NCBI GenBank assembly: GCA_021527695.1
Contig: JAKFAO010000007.1
Coordinates: 1,364,001 to 1,428,000 of the forward strand
Source: Naematelia aurantialba
Lineage: Eukaryota; Basidiomycota; Tremellomycetes; Tremellales; Naemateliaceae
Reading direction: 5' to 3'
DNA length: 64,000 bases
The notes under the pieces are model-generated. The model was given only the letters and a program-made list of their open reading frames with translations, was not told the origin of the DNA and ran no database searches. Positions 11,497 to 22,655 of this stretch are shown here, piece by piece. Each line of letters opens with the position of its first letter. Positions within the stretch are counted from its first letter, which is position 1. A program made the position numbers and the translations under genes.

Positions 11497-14400
11497 ATGG
11501 CGACCTCACTCGCCCCTCATCAGATCCACAACCTGCCTGGTAAGCCGAATGCCCATTATCGACCGTCCGCCGCAGCTGACTCGCGATAGTACGAGTCGTA
11601 TACCAAATCCCTGGATCGTCGCAAGCCTTCTCGACCCTCTTCACGTCCCTTCAGCAGGTCTACGTGCATCCCAATGCGGAAGCATCCAAGGAAGCAGAAG
11701 ACGATATTTGGGGATCTATATACCTCAAGACGGTCGTCCGCGGCGTCTTGATGGCTAGGTGCGCTGGTTCCAGCTTTTAGCGCGTACCTTGGCTGACGCA
11801 CCGAGCAGTCCTGAACTCCATCCTAGTCATCCATCTACACCAGATCTTTCGATATACATCTTCGACCCGCGCGAGACATGCCTGCGTCGTGCGAGGTCGT
11901 CCTCTGCATTTCCAGTTCGCTCGTTCCACGCCTCCTCGCCTGTCCCGGGACCCGGTCCTTCCTCCCCCGCCCCGCAGGCTATGGCAATGCCTCTCCCGCA
12001 GGATGTGTGGACAGGAAAGGGCCTTGTCAGCTGGGCACTGGACGAACTGGGCGACGGCAAGAATCTCATCACTGGTCGATTGGTGCGGAACGAGGACTTT
12101 ACGCGCGTCGTACGAGGGCAGGGACTGAGCCCCATGGAAGCATTGATGCTTTCCAACGACGACGACCTCGAGGAGTCGTGGGGAATAGAGGTGTGCTTGT
12201 GTCTCAAATCAGGTGCTGGCGCGCCAGTCGGCCTGCACCCGCAAGTACAGCAAGTGATGGCTATGGACTCTGGCCGAAGCGTAGAAAGGCGGTCATCCGC
12301 TTCCGAGTGGTCTGTCAAGAGCGAGCCGAGGGAGGTCTCAGCCAAGCCCGGCTGCGCACAGCAGTCTCGGACTCCAGAAGTAGCCACGGTTCGCGCTCCG
12401 ATGCCCCTCTCACCGGCCAAGACAGTCAGTACTACACCTCTTGCCAAGGCGCCTTCCTCGCGTCCCACAATGTCAATCAAGAAAGGTTCCAGCGGCCATA
12501 AATTCGGCCGACATACCCCATACCCCGCTCACAAGAAGCATAATCATATCTCCACGACTGTCAAGCACTCGTCGGCATCGTCGAGCCCGAAATCGTTCCC
12601 TGGCGATATCCCAGCACAGCTGTACGCGAATCCTGAATCATTGACGAAGGAGCAGGCGGAGCGCCTGATCGCCTCGCCGGCGTTCCTGACTATGCTGGAA
12701 AAGCTCACGGGAGCCCCTATCGAAGCTGCCAAGAGCGCGAAACGCGCTCGGGAAGCCGAAGCTGCCCGGCTAGAGGAGGCCAAGAGGAAGAAGTCGTGGG
12801 CGCCCGACGAGCAGAAGAAGACGCACTCGAGACGCTCGTCGGCCAGCGGAGAAGGACATTCCCATGCACATGCACATGCACATGCACATGCACATGGGCA
12901 CGAGACGCAATTGAAGTGCTTTAATTGCGGGAGGACCAAGAGCGCTGTCTGGAGGTTGAAGGTGCTGGACGATGGCAATTCAGTCCGGGTGTGCAATGGT
13001 GAGTTCTTCCATGTGTTGGGTGTAGGTTGGGAATGGATGTTGATTCTTTAGCTTGTGGATTGTACTGGAACAAGCTTGGCAGTATGCGCCCGCCGACGTT
13101 GTGGCAGGGACTAGACGAAGAAGTGCGCGAACGGCCTCGGGATAAGAAGACTGCATCTAGCTCGTCCTCCACCGCGGCTGCACCGACACGTGCATCCGAA
13201 GCGAATCGCCCAGCCAGCCGAATCGATAGCGGGTTCAAGCGGACTCTATCAGCCGTGGTCGAGCAGGATGCACGGCGGATCGCATCGATGCGCGGGCGGA
13301 TCGGCGGACATGCGGCCAAGTCGAATCTCGGTCAGAGTTCCAAATCAGCCATGACCTCTCCAATGCGGGGTTCGACTTCGGCGGCAAAGTCAATCCGTGG
13401 TCTCCCGATGGAGACAATCGCCGCTTCCTCTCCTGGGTGGCAGCGACCGTCAGCCGGGTCCAATGCCTCTGCCACGCCTCGACAGAGTGCATCGAGCGGC
13501 AACACGCCGGCGCCTCGTCTCGAAAGTTCTGAGCAAGTCGTGCGCACCTTGGCCATGCCGCTATCGGACGACGGAGGCGACAAGGATACGCCAAACGAGA
13601 CCAGTTGGGATACCGATATATCGGCGTACTTTGACTTTCACGCCGACTCGCTGAGTGGTGCTGCCACGCACGGGCGATCACCCTCGCAAGAGCCGACCGA
13701 CTTCCACCGCGCCCTCTCCTCCGGCACACGCCGGCGTCGCGCAGCCGGTGACCGTCACGGTGGTGGCGGTGGAAGTGGTGGTGGTGGTGGCGGCGGAAGC
13801 GGAAGCGGTGGTGGTGGTGGCGGCGGAAGCGGAAGCGGTGGTGGTGGTGACGGGGCAGGTAGGAGTGACGGAGTGGAGACGGAAGCGGACACGGAGGACG
13901 ATGTGCTTTCGCAGCTGTTCAACCGGACCTCGTCGATTGGTCCACTCGGCTCTTCGCCCGGGACGTTTGACTTTTCCCAGCTCCCACCGTCGTCGCCGCC
14001 CGTCATGCCGTCGTCGGACTTGCCGCACTCGGCCCTCCTCCTCTCTAGCCCCGGAACGAGCTCGGGCTTCTCCCCGCTCGACCGGCGCGTCAGCCCGGAG
14101 AAGGCTCGATCGTCCGTCGGCCTGCGGCAGAGTTTCTCGCTCGAGCTGGGAAAGACCGACTCGAAGGGGGGCTTTGATTTCGGCGAGTTTCTCAATCCTG
14201 GCTTGGCGGGGGGCTTCAACGTCGCTAGCGTCGGTAGCGTTGGTGTTAGCGCGAATGGAATGGCGGGCAAGGACATGTCAGGAGCGGAGTCTGTGATGGC
14301 ACTAGGGCTGGGTACAGGCGTGGGAGTGGATACAGGAGGAGGTATGGGAGGTGGCATGGGAGGTGGCATGGGAGGTGGCATGGGCATGGGGATGGACTTT

Positions 14401-14532
14401 GGAGACCTCGATGCGCTGTTCAGGGACGACCCGTTCAGTGTCGCCTCGGCGGCGGCAAGTGACGGCCACGGCCACGATCATGAGGGGGATAGTTGGTTGA
14501 TGGAGTTGAGCGAGAGTCTAGGTGGCGAATAA
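11497..14532 (+). CDS. GATA-type zinc-finger protein with extended finger loop
   Basis: Likely nuclear transcription regulator. The first exon is short (MATSLAPHQIHNLP) and introns follow at about 11541 and 11758. The next part has PGSSQAFSTLFTSLQQVYVH, then a long exon rich in Ser, Pro and Lys. The single finger is CFNC-x21-CNAC, with TKSAVWR and VCNACGLYWNK; an intron splits the second Cys pair at about 12997-13050. The 21-residue loop is longer than the usual 17-18. Low-complexity tracts are a HAHAHA run (about 12860-12900), a Gly/Ser tract (about 13755-13860) and a GGGM repeat (about 14337-14395). The C-terminus is acidic (GDSWLMELSESLGGE), which could serve activation. No named family could be assigned beyond GATA. 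Similarity to S. pombe Ams2-like GATA proteins is a guess from the finger shape. Confidence 0.8.
12860..12900 (+). repeat. Hexamer ATGCAC repeat encoding His-Ala run in the GATA protein
   Basis: About five near-perfect copies of a CATGCA hexamer in frame, giving HAHAHAHAHA just before the zinc finger. A His-rich run can bind metal, but its role here is unknown. Confidence 0.85.
13755..13860 (+). repeat. Gly/Ser-coding GGT/GGC tandem repeat
   Basis: Codon repeats of GGT, GGC and AGC encode a flexible glycine-serine linker in the GATA protein. A 33-nt unit (GGCGGAAGCGGAAGC plus GGT runs) is present about twice. Confidence 0.85.
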
Positions 14533-15137
14533 TGGAGTCAGTATGGCGTATATGAATACGTGTATAGGAATACGTGGGTATGAATACGTGTATATGGATA
14601 TGTGCATACGCGCAGACATACTCGAGTACATACGCGGACACATGCATACGTGCAGACATGGAGAGATGGGGACATGGAGACATGGAGACATGAATACGGT
14701 CCTAGTGTGAACGTAAAATGCAATGCCTGTCCGTGCCCAGGGCTCTGCCGAGCCGGATAGCTGCACCAGTCAGTCGGTGCTGAACGCATCAGTTATGACA
14801 GACGCCAACTGCTCTAGGCAGAGCTTGCCGAGGTAATGGCTGAACAGTGCTTATGATGCTATTGCGGTGTTGTACAATGATGTCTATCAGATATGTGCAG
14901 GCTGCCCCGTCGACCCGCCATCTCATCTCTACTCCCACCGACCGACGCTCTGGCGCCTCTCGTCCCCTTGACCCAAGGCTGGCGGGACAGGACCAGATCC
15001 AGAATCCAGATCCAGAATCCAGATCCAGAATCCAGATCCAGAATCCACGTCCAGAATCCAGGTCCAAGTTCCAAAATCCAGAAACAGAACCCAGCATCCA
15101 GCATGTCGGATCCAGCATTCCAGACCCAACTCGAACC
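14533..15137. other. Intergenic stretch between convergent GATA and ABC-COX10 genes
   Basis: No coding signal. 14540-14700 is a degenerate ATACGTG/GACATGG-rich run on the GATA sense strand. The 13-bp array annotated separately occupies 14993-15070. The remainder shows nothing recognisable. Confidence 0.6.
14993..15070 (-). repeat. 13-bp minisatellite 3' of ABC-COX10
   Basis: Six copies of CCAGATCCAGAAT, the first four perfect and the last two degenerate. The array begins about 70 nt past the COX10 stop and is G-rich on that gene's sense strand. Confidence 0.92.
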
Positions 15138-18100
15138 TCACAAAGCCTTGGCCTCGTCCCCTTCACTCTGCTCTTCACCCGTTCCGCGAGCCGGTTTGAG
15201 CCAGCTCCCAACTCCCCGATGGACCATCATCAACCCCAACACCACAGGCAGGTACCACAGACTGACCCAGAACACGCGCTTGGCCGCTACGTCTGTCGTG
15301 GTCCTCCAGAACGCCCATGCCGAGTGCACGAAGATCGCATTCGGCACTGCACTCGTACCTGCGAAGCTCCAGTCCACTGATCCCGAGAGCGGAGCGAGCA
15401 CCGCACAGAAGGGCACGAGCAGGACCGCATGGCGGAGCGATACGAGCGCGTTGAGGCGTGGCGAGAGGACCGACAGCATCGGGTAGCCGGAGAGGGCGTA
15501 CGATCCGCGGATCAGATGGGAGAGCGAGTTGAAGTGGGGGAATTGCCATGAAAAGAGCAGGGCGAACAACATGAACGCCGTGAGCGGGTTGGGAAGGTCC
15601 GTTGAAAGCTCGGATGACGGAGTGTGGAATTGTAATGGCTGGTCAGGGGTCGGCCAGAGCGATCCACCAGTGGCGGTCCAGCCCATTAATGGCGTAATCG
15701 CTCCCACCACCGCACCGACCCAGGTGTTGGCCACCGTGAATCGCTTCATCGGGGTGTACACTGTAGCGTATAGCAGTAAGTTACCAATACCGAGCGCTGC
15801 GGTGGTGGGGTTGCAGCCGTAGTAGAGAATAACTCCACCCATAACGGTGCACACCACCCCAAATACTGCTGCATGGAAAGGTGTGACGCGGCGCATGACG
15901 ATTGGTCGTACGCGCGTCCGGGGGGTTTGTGCGTCGAGTGGTGCTTCGAGAATCTGGTTGAACGTATTGGCTGCCGCTGAGGTCAGGTAAGTCCCAATAG
16001 TGAGGCTGAGCAAGAGGGGCAGCGAAGTGGGGAGTGGGGAGAGCGCGAGTCCAGTCGTCGCTGTAAGAGTCATGAGGATGGAGAGGTTGCGCTTGGAGAG
16101 TTGAGAATACACGCCTATCCGCCGTTTCAGGGTCAGACGCTGTTGAGGGCGATACGCTTCGAACGGCGCTGTAGGAGCAGTCGGTGCTGGGAGGTCGAGG
16201 ACCGGTAGGGGATCACGCTCGGCGAGACCTGCACCCATGACGGTGGCAGGTTCGCGCCGAGGAGTAACAGCAGTGTGTGGCGAGAAGAAAGGTCGAGAAA
16301 TCGCGTGCGTGTGCATGCCTCGTCTTTGTTGCCCGGAGAATGGTGATTGTGCGTTGCGGGTAGCCGGCGATTGCGTATCAGTCGGTGATGGTGCACTGAC
16401 AGTGGGCCGTCGTTGTTGAGCTACCTCGTTCTCCGTAGATCCGGCGGTGATGGCGACAGCGGGTCGTTCATTTGCCTCGTCAAAGTGTTCTTCGCTCTCT
16501 GGAGTATCGTCCTCAAGAACGGCCACCGAGCCGATTCTGGCCATCTGACTCTCGACCATCTTTCTGAATTTCCCATTGGGTCGCGAGATTAGCTCATCGT
16601 ACGAGCCGTCCTCAACTACCGCGCCGCCATCAAGGAGAACCACGCGATCGGCTTGAGCAATGGATGACAGTCTGTGCGCAATGAGGATGACGGTAATGTC
16701 AGAATCCTCGAACAACTCATCCAGAGCGGCATTGACTGCGCGCTCAGATTCCGAGTCCAATGCACTGGTAGCTTCGTCCATGAGTAGAATTGAAGGGTTC
16801 CCCACCAGAGCCCGGGCAATGGCGATCCGCTGTCGCTGACCTCCGGACATGCTGGATTTGTTGATGACAGTATCATAGCCCTCAGGCAACGAATCGATAA
16901 AGTCGCAATGCGCGACAGTCGCAGCTCTAATGACATCTTGCCGTGTGGCATCGGGGTGCCCGTACGCGATGTTGTCGTGGATGGTGCCACCGAAAAGGAT
17001 AGGGTCCTGAGGTACCACGCCAATACGCGCTCGCCATGACTCGGGAACAAAGTCTTTGATGTCCTGGCCGTCGTAGGTGACTTTTCCAGCAGTGGGATCG
17101 TAAAAGCGAAGCAAGAGCAGCTGGATAGAGGATTTTCCGCTGCCACTTCCACCACTATAACATGTCAGCCAGGTCATGCACCAGCAACACGAGCTCACAC
17201 CAGGGCGACGCGGTCACCGCTGTCTATTCGAAGATTCAGGTTATTCAGAACTTTGACGTGCGGCCGTGAAGGATAGGCGAAATCGACGCCACGCAGTTCG
17301 ATGGCACCTCTATGTCTATGCGCTATTGGTGCACCAATGGACAATGGTATAGGTGGTTCCATCTCATGGAGGCTGATGATACGTTGAGAAGCGCCAACGC
17401 CCTTCATCAACCCAGTGAAGAATGTGGCCAGGGCTGTTCCAAAATCAGCTGTGTTGCCAAGTGACGGCATTGGACTCACTGCCCAAGCTCCACTCGATCC
17501 AGTTGACATAGATTAAGAGTGATGTCATATCACCGACAGATATCTCCCCCCTCCTGACCAAGAATCCTCCGTAAATAAGCAGCCCTATCATCCCGATATC
17601 GCCAGCGACTTCGTTCGTTCCCTGGAAGATACCATTTGCCAGCGTCTCTCTCTTCTGCAACTGATATACCCCGTCCACTTTTGACGCGAACAGGACACGC
17701 TCGGATGGCTGAGTATTTGACGCGGTGACGGTACGATGTGCCGAGAGCCTCTCTTCTGCTAGCTTGCTCATGCTTCCCATGGCCTCCTGAGTACGAAGGG
17801 AGACCTTGCGTATGAATTTGCCGTAGAAGAACGACCCAACCGAGATGGGCGGTACGACGAGAAGCATCACAAGAGTCAGAGACGGCGAGATGAGAAACAT
17901 GGCGCCGATACCGACTCCAGCTCCCAGGACTGCCTTGAGACCCTCGCCGAGATTTTCGCTGAGAGACTGGCCAACGATACCGGTATCTTGCCCCAGACGA
18001 GAGAGCGCATCTCCGACTCCCGACGTCTCGATATGTGATGGCGGCATGTCGAGGTATTTAGCGTACGTCTTGTTCCTACAAATTTCAGTATAGCGACCAC

Positions 18101-18801
18101 TTCCTGGCCACATTAACTTACCTGATAGCAGCAGCGGTACGCTGTCCCGAAAGCCTCAGAGCGATACTCCGGCCCGAATTGGCCGCGGCACCGATTAACA
18201 ATCCGACAACCAGCACTGCAGCGGCTTTCTCCAGTGGCAAGCCGAAAAGCGTGGTAGCCTCGGACCCAGGGGCAAAGAAGTCGATGATGCGACCTATTAC
18301 CCAGGGGATTGACAGGTTCACGGCGGTGGAAATTACGAGACAGATGACACCGACAGTAATGAGCTTCCATTGCGGTTTCGCAAGCGATATAAGCTTGAGG
18401 ATAGAGGATGTATCGGGGATAGTCTTGCTGGAAGCTTTTCCTGAAGTCGCAATCGGTGGTGAGGTTCCAGTTGGGGTGGATGATGATGCAGGTGCAGATG
18501 ACTGTGCTGGTGTTGGAGTCGGGGGGGACGCTGATTCTGAATTGGTATTCCCGGTGCTCGTAGAGTTATACCGTACGATGAACGCGAGTAAGGACGACGT
18601 GGGACGACTAGAGGTCGGGGGTATACGTGAGAGAAGTGACGTTCCGAGAAGAGGGACAGGCGGCCGGGTGGTGAAAGAGCGACAGGCGAAACCGGGTGGA
18701 GGAAACTGGACGGCTGGTCGCGGCAGGATCCGAGACCGCGGCAGATTCGACACAAAGGCCCGAGCGATGCCGAGACCTTGTCGAGCCGCCATCTCGGCCA
18801 A
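15138..18801 (-). CDS. Fusion: mitochondrial ABC half-transporter (MDL1/ABCB10 type) plus heme O synthase (COX10)
   Basis: About 1,150-1,200 residues in at least four exons. The N-terminus (MAEMAARQGLGIARAFVSNL, many Arg/Ser, few acids) looks like a matrix presequence. Six-helix ABC membrane domain marks include VNLSIPWVIGRIIDFF and GDALSRLGQDTGIVGQSLSE, closest to ABCB10/Mdl1. NBD: FAYPSRP, Walker A GGSGSGKSS, Q-loop PQDPILFG, signature MSGGQRQRIAIARAL, Walker B ILLMDEATSALD and switch His in LIAHR. After MVESQMARIG a Pro/Ser/Thr linker of about 100 residues runs with no stop into a UbiA-family heme O synthase: LSKRNLSILMTLTATTGLAL, motif NQILEAPLDAQTPRTRVRP, YTPMKRFTVANTWVGA and SWQFPHFNSLSHLIRG. 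The expected roles are matrix-to-intermembrane-space export and farnesylation of heme B for cytochrome oxidase. NBD, linker and COX10 share one exon (15138 to about 17160), so a model artefact would need a hidden intron or a second transcript starting at Met 16316. The gene is divergent from UTP11. Confidence 0.85.
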
Positions 18802-19103
18802 CAGTGTGACCCGTGGTGCCGTCTGAAGAGGCAGGAGGAGGAAAGCAAGAGATGTACAAATGTGAGAGTTTAGAAAGTGAAAGCGAGTGCCGGGTGGATG
18901 AGTCTGCGGTTTGGGGCCGAAGAAACGGAATCAAAATTTCCTCCATCTTGCCAAGAAGCGCAGATCAGCTTGAGGCATTCAACTTTTTTTGTCGAAACAC
19001 ACTGGGTCACCAGTTAAAAAGAGCATCACACTGCTCGAGACTGTCAGCATCAGATTGCTCTACTCAGCTAAATAGCTAAGCGCTAGTTGCGAGCTTGCGC
19101 AAG
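18802..19103. promoter_or_regulatory. Divergent promoter ABC-COX10 / UTP11
   Basis: 302 bp between outward start codons. There is a pyrimidine/purine-biased stretch near both ends and no TATA box that stands out. Confidence 0.4.
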
Positions 19104-20459
19104 ATGGTGAACTCTTCGTTGCGGAATACCCTGGCTAGGCGGAACCACAAGGAACGCGCGCAACCATTACATCGTCAGAGACTGGGACTGCTCGAGAAAC
19201 ACAAAGACTATGTACATCGAGCGAGGGACTACAAGTCGAAGCAGGATCGGATCCGCAAGTTGCGCGAAAAGGCGGCGTTTCGGAACAAAGATGAGTTTTA
19301 CTGGGGGATGGTCAAGGGCAAGACGAGGGGTGGGGTGGCGCTTGGAGATCGAGGGAATGCAGCGCTGTCGACGGATTTGGTCAAGGTCTTGAAGACGCAG
19401 GATGTGGGGTACGTCAAGGTCCAGATTGCAAAGGATGAAAAGGTCAGTATTTGTCAGCCTGAACGGACTCTCACCATATCCTCCTGCATTCCGACGTATC
19501 CCACGACGACCAGTTTTACCAAAGAGGGAGAGCGCAGTGATGCTGACAGCTTGTCGTTGTAGAAAATCGCCAAGCTCCGCGCTGCGCTGGAAGTTACTGC
19601 TCCTGCAGCGGGCCCAAGTTCAGAATGGTCCGCAGCCTCAGAGCTTGCCGAGGTGGAAAAAATGGCGGAGATGGGTATCGTCCTGCGATCGAGGGAGACG
19701 GAATCAGCGAGACGGAAAGGCAAGGGCAAGAGCCGAGCGCCGGTCCCGACGGCTCATCATGTGCTTTTCGTGGATGATCAGGCTGAATGTAAGTGCATTA
19801 TCACAGCGACCGGGGATCGCATCATCGTGACATCGGGTTTGCAAACTCTCAGGCGCTGACCTATACAGTATCATCCTATGGTGCAAGCAACACAGTAACG
19901 AGTGCATCTCAGCAAGATGAGGAGAGGGAGGCTCAGATTGACCTGGGCTGGGAGGACGCACCCGCGCCATCCAAGTTGCAGTCTCATCGGCGGCCACAAC
20001 TGCAACTAGACGATACCGCTGAGAACGAAATGGAAGATGCGCGAGTAGGTCCATCGTCTATCGGCTATCTGTCACCCGTCCCTCTCCTACTTTGATGTCC
20101 TCTCTCCATGATGAGGGTATCGTACGCTGCGTCGTGTCGTACGCTGCATTGTTCGCGTGCGGCAATGTGTCACATACTGCAATGTCACATACTGCAATGT
20201 CAATACTGACGTGACATGGCAGGCATATCGCCTTGAACTACTAGGATCCCTCTCTGCCCATCTATCGCGAGTCCGTCTCCTCCGTCAAGCGGAGGCCAAA
20301 CTGGCCACGACCAAAGCGCACATGGGCAAAGGAGGCGGTGCGAGGATCAAGCGCCCGGAGCGGTGGGTCGAAGATGACACCGCGCCGGAGGACCGGAATG
20401 GGGAGAAGAAGAGGTTTGAAGGCAAGGTCTTCAAGTGGAAGTTGGAGAGGAGAAAGTGA
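19104..20459 (+). CDS. UTP11: U3 snoRNP-associated protein UTP11
   Basis: Nucleolar component of the small-subunit processome needed for 18S rRNA processing. The start [20 protein letters not shown] and the block [20 protein letters not shown], followed by [20 protein letters not shown], are the invariant N-terminal region of the family. Further exons give [23 protein letters not shown], an acidic-polar middle, and the C-terminus [20 protein letters not shown], ending [20 protein letters not shown], which is again typical. ATG 19104 is chosen because an upstream in-frame TTG at 19095 is not a normal fungal start. Introns lie at about 19444-19561, 19789-19868 and 20046-20220. The length suits UTP11. 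Confidence 0.95.
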
Positions 20460-20829
20460 GCTCGCCGCGCGAGAGCGAGAGAGGCGTTGGCTCAGCGGCT
20501 CCGTCGGCGCTTCACCATTGTAGACTTGTCTTTGTCCATCCTTGTCCGTTACATGTATCATTGCACACCTGTTCCGGTTATCAGGGTGTACGAGTAAAGA
20601 GAGTGAGAGCAGAAGGACACTGCCGCTGCTCCGCCATCGTAAGAGGAGTACTATTGTACATTCTGCTAAATTTGTCTACAGTTGCGCAGCTGGTACACTC
20701 TATACACGTGGACGCCATTGATATTGCTCTTTCCTGCTCGGAAAACCGTCCGTCTGACTGACAGCGACAGTGACATTGACAGTGACAGAGACAAGGGAAC
20801 ATCCGTCGATCCGTCCATTGTCCCTAGGT
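20460..20829. other. Intergenic region between convergent UTP11 and CCC1/VIT genes
   Basis: 370 bp with no coding signal. The hexamer repeat at 20760-20795 is listed separately; the rest shows nothing recognisable. Confidence 0.5.
20760..20795 (-). repeat. Hexamer repeat 3' of the VIT gene
   Basis: Six degenerate GACAGT-type hexamers. On the VIT sense strand they read as ACTGTC, a T/G-rich run starting about 35 nt past the stop codon. Confidence 0.85.
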
Positions 20830-22250
20830 TCACTCTTTGACGTCCAGCGCTTTGACAAGACCAAAGGCCGCTCCCGCCGCAAGCCCGCCCACAACCATCG
20901 TTGACGTCGCGCCGTAGATATACCCCCAAGCACCTCCCGTCGCCCCACTATGGCCACATCAGTACACTGGCCGGCGAGGGGATATCGAATCACTCACGTA
21001 AAGTAGGTCTTGAATCCGCCAAAGATGAAGAGGATAATTCCAGTGAGGATACAAGAGATGATGAGGCCGTCCTGAGCGTTTGACGTCGCCATGTAAGGGA
21101 TGAGTGGGATGAGTCCCCCGATAAAGTACGAGAGACCGATGGTGAGTGCTGAGATGTACAGCCGGGAGACAGGGACTTCCTCTGCCGGGAGAATCAGCAT
21201 GAAAACATGACAACGCGGACGGATGGGGATAGGTTACGGGGAATAAGTTGGACGGCATGCGAGGCGCACGGGGATGGGCGATCGCGATGTGTTTGATGAC
21301 GTACCGAGACCCTCGCCAAACTTGAGCAAGAAAGCCGTCAGGCCCATCTCCTTGTTCCCTTTTACCCCGCCATTCTCCTCGCCATCGACGTCCTTGCGCT
21401 TCCAAGACAGCCAGCGCGACTTGGTTCCCTCCACCCCATTCCGTCTTGCAGCATGCATGACACCCTCAGCGCCATTCGCGAGCTCTCCCCATACGTCATC
21501 CTCTACGACCCGCAAGTGCTCCGCCACAAGGCGTGAGAGCGTCTCCTCGACGCCGAGGGGCCCGAGGATCGAGTGCACCTCGCGCTCCATCTCGCCCGCG
21601 CATGAGCGCAAGACGCGGGCCTGAGTTTGCCGCCGAAGGTAGTGGAAGTGGTCTAGCTCGGCTTGAGATGCAACTGACCACATCAGCGGTGAAAATCAGA
21701 GCTGGCCCATGTCTCGAGATAACTCACGGTATCCGCCTAGACCCATTGAGATTGCTCCTGCACAGAGTTCGGCGAGACCGCCAGTGACGACCAAGCTCGA
21801 CGACCCAAGGGAAGACAGACCAGCAGTCAAAGCAAATGGCACGGTCAGACCATCTGAGAGACCGATAATACTGCGCTTGTCAATAACCGCACATCCGCAA
21901 CACAGATGTTCATTCGAGCCAAGGTAAACTCACATATCCCGGACGATTTCAGGCGAAATCAAGTGCCGCTCATCGTCCCCTTTCAAATCCCGACAACACT
22001 GGCCGTTTGCCCTCTCGTCCGCGCCGCACTTGCTGCCCAAAGGCTGCTCATCGCCCAGCAGGAGCTCCAGCTGGGATGCACGGGAGGTGAGGACTGGCTC
22101 GACGGCCCATACCGGTTCAGCAGCGGCTGGCTTGTTGGTGGAGCGAGAAGGGAGAGGAACCGAGGTAGGTGAGAGAGCCGATGTGGAGGATTGTTCTTGG
22201 TTCTCGGGGCGTTGGCAGCACTTGCCAGAGCCGCAGCACGACGACGACAT
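20830..22250 (-). CDS. Vacuolar iron/manganese transporter, CCC1/VIT family
   Basis: Predicted vacuolar membrane H+-coupled importer that stores Fe2+ and Mn2+. The N-terminus MSSSCCGSGKCCQ carries a CCxxGxCC cluster. Exons then give ISPEIVRDM joined to IIGLSDGLTVPFALTAGLSS, the family's first helix, and GGLAELCAGAISMGLGGY, the second. The metal-binding cytosolic domain follows (QAELDHFHYLRRQTQARV, MEREVHSILGPLGVEE, KEMGLTAFLLKFGEGL). The last helices are RLYISALTIGLSYFIGGLIP, ISCILTGIILFIFGGF and GYIYGATSTMVVGGLAAGAA, ending KALDVKE-stop. The order and the C-terminal glycine-rich helix fit VIT/CCC1 well. The extra Cys-rich N-terminal segment is not part of the core fold. The gene is divergent from LRO1. 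Confidence 0.92.
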
Positions 22251-22655
22251 ACTGACTGTCTAGATGAGAGTGGTTGTTGGGTATAAAGGAGCACTGAGGG
22301 TGATATGTATGCTTTGCAATCTTTGTTGCACGGCTCTTGGCGTGGGAGGTGGCGCGCCTTTTTAAGTTTTTTCTATTCGGCATTAGAATGGATTACACAA
22401 CCTTTGTATTAGAAACACGCACGCGATCATTGGTCAGTCGCCACCGTTACTTCAAGGGTGATTATCACCAAGGCCAAGAAAGACACGTCATTGTCATGGA
22501 TGGAGTGTGCTTGGTTCCGGCGGAGTTCCTGGCAGCAACAGACGAAGAAAGAAGGAAAGAACAGTCGTATGACAGGTCGTTGAGAATGCTCGTGTCGTTA
22601 TTCCCTGCGCCTTGACATTCTACATTTGCATATCCAGTACTACCAGTCATCCACT
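22251..22655. promoter_or_regulatory. Divergent promoter VIT / LRO1
   Basis: 405 bp between outward start codons. The short ORF at 22337-22615 is not conserved-looking and is treated as non-coding. No iron-responsive GATA cluster was obvious by eye. Confidence 0.35.

Noticed and set aside
14847..15486. Overlapping forward ORFs of 177 and 197 residues
   Set aside because: They read the 13-bp repeat and the antisense of COX10; the minus-strand COX10 motifs are unmistakable.
15138..18801. Reading this locus as two ordinary genes (MDL1-like, then COX10)
   Set aside because: The ABC part has no stop codon before COX10 in its frame. Two genes would need an unseen intron or internal start, so the fusion is the simplest reading, though it is not proven.
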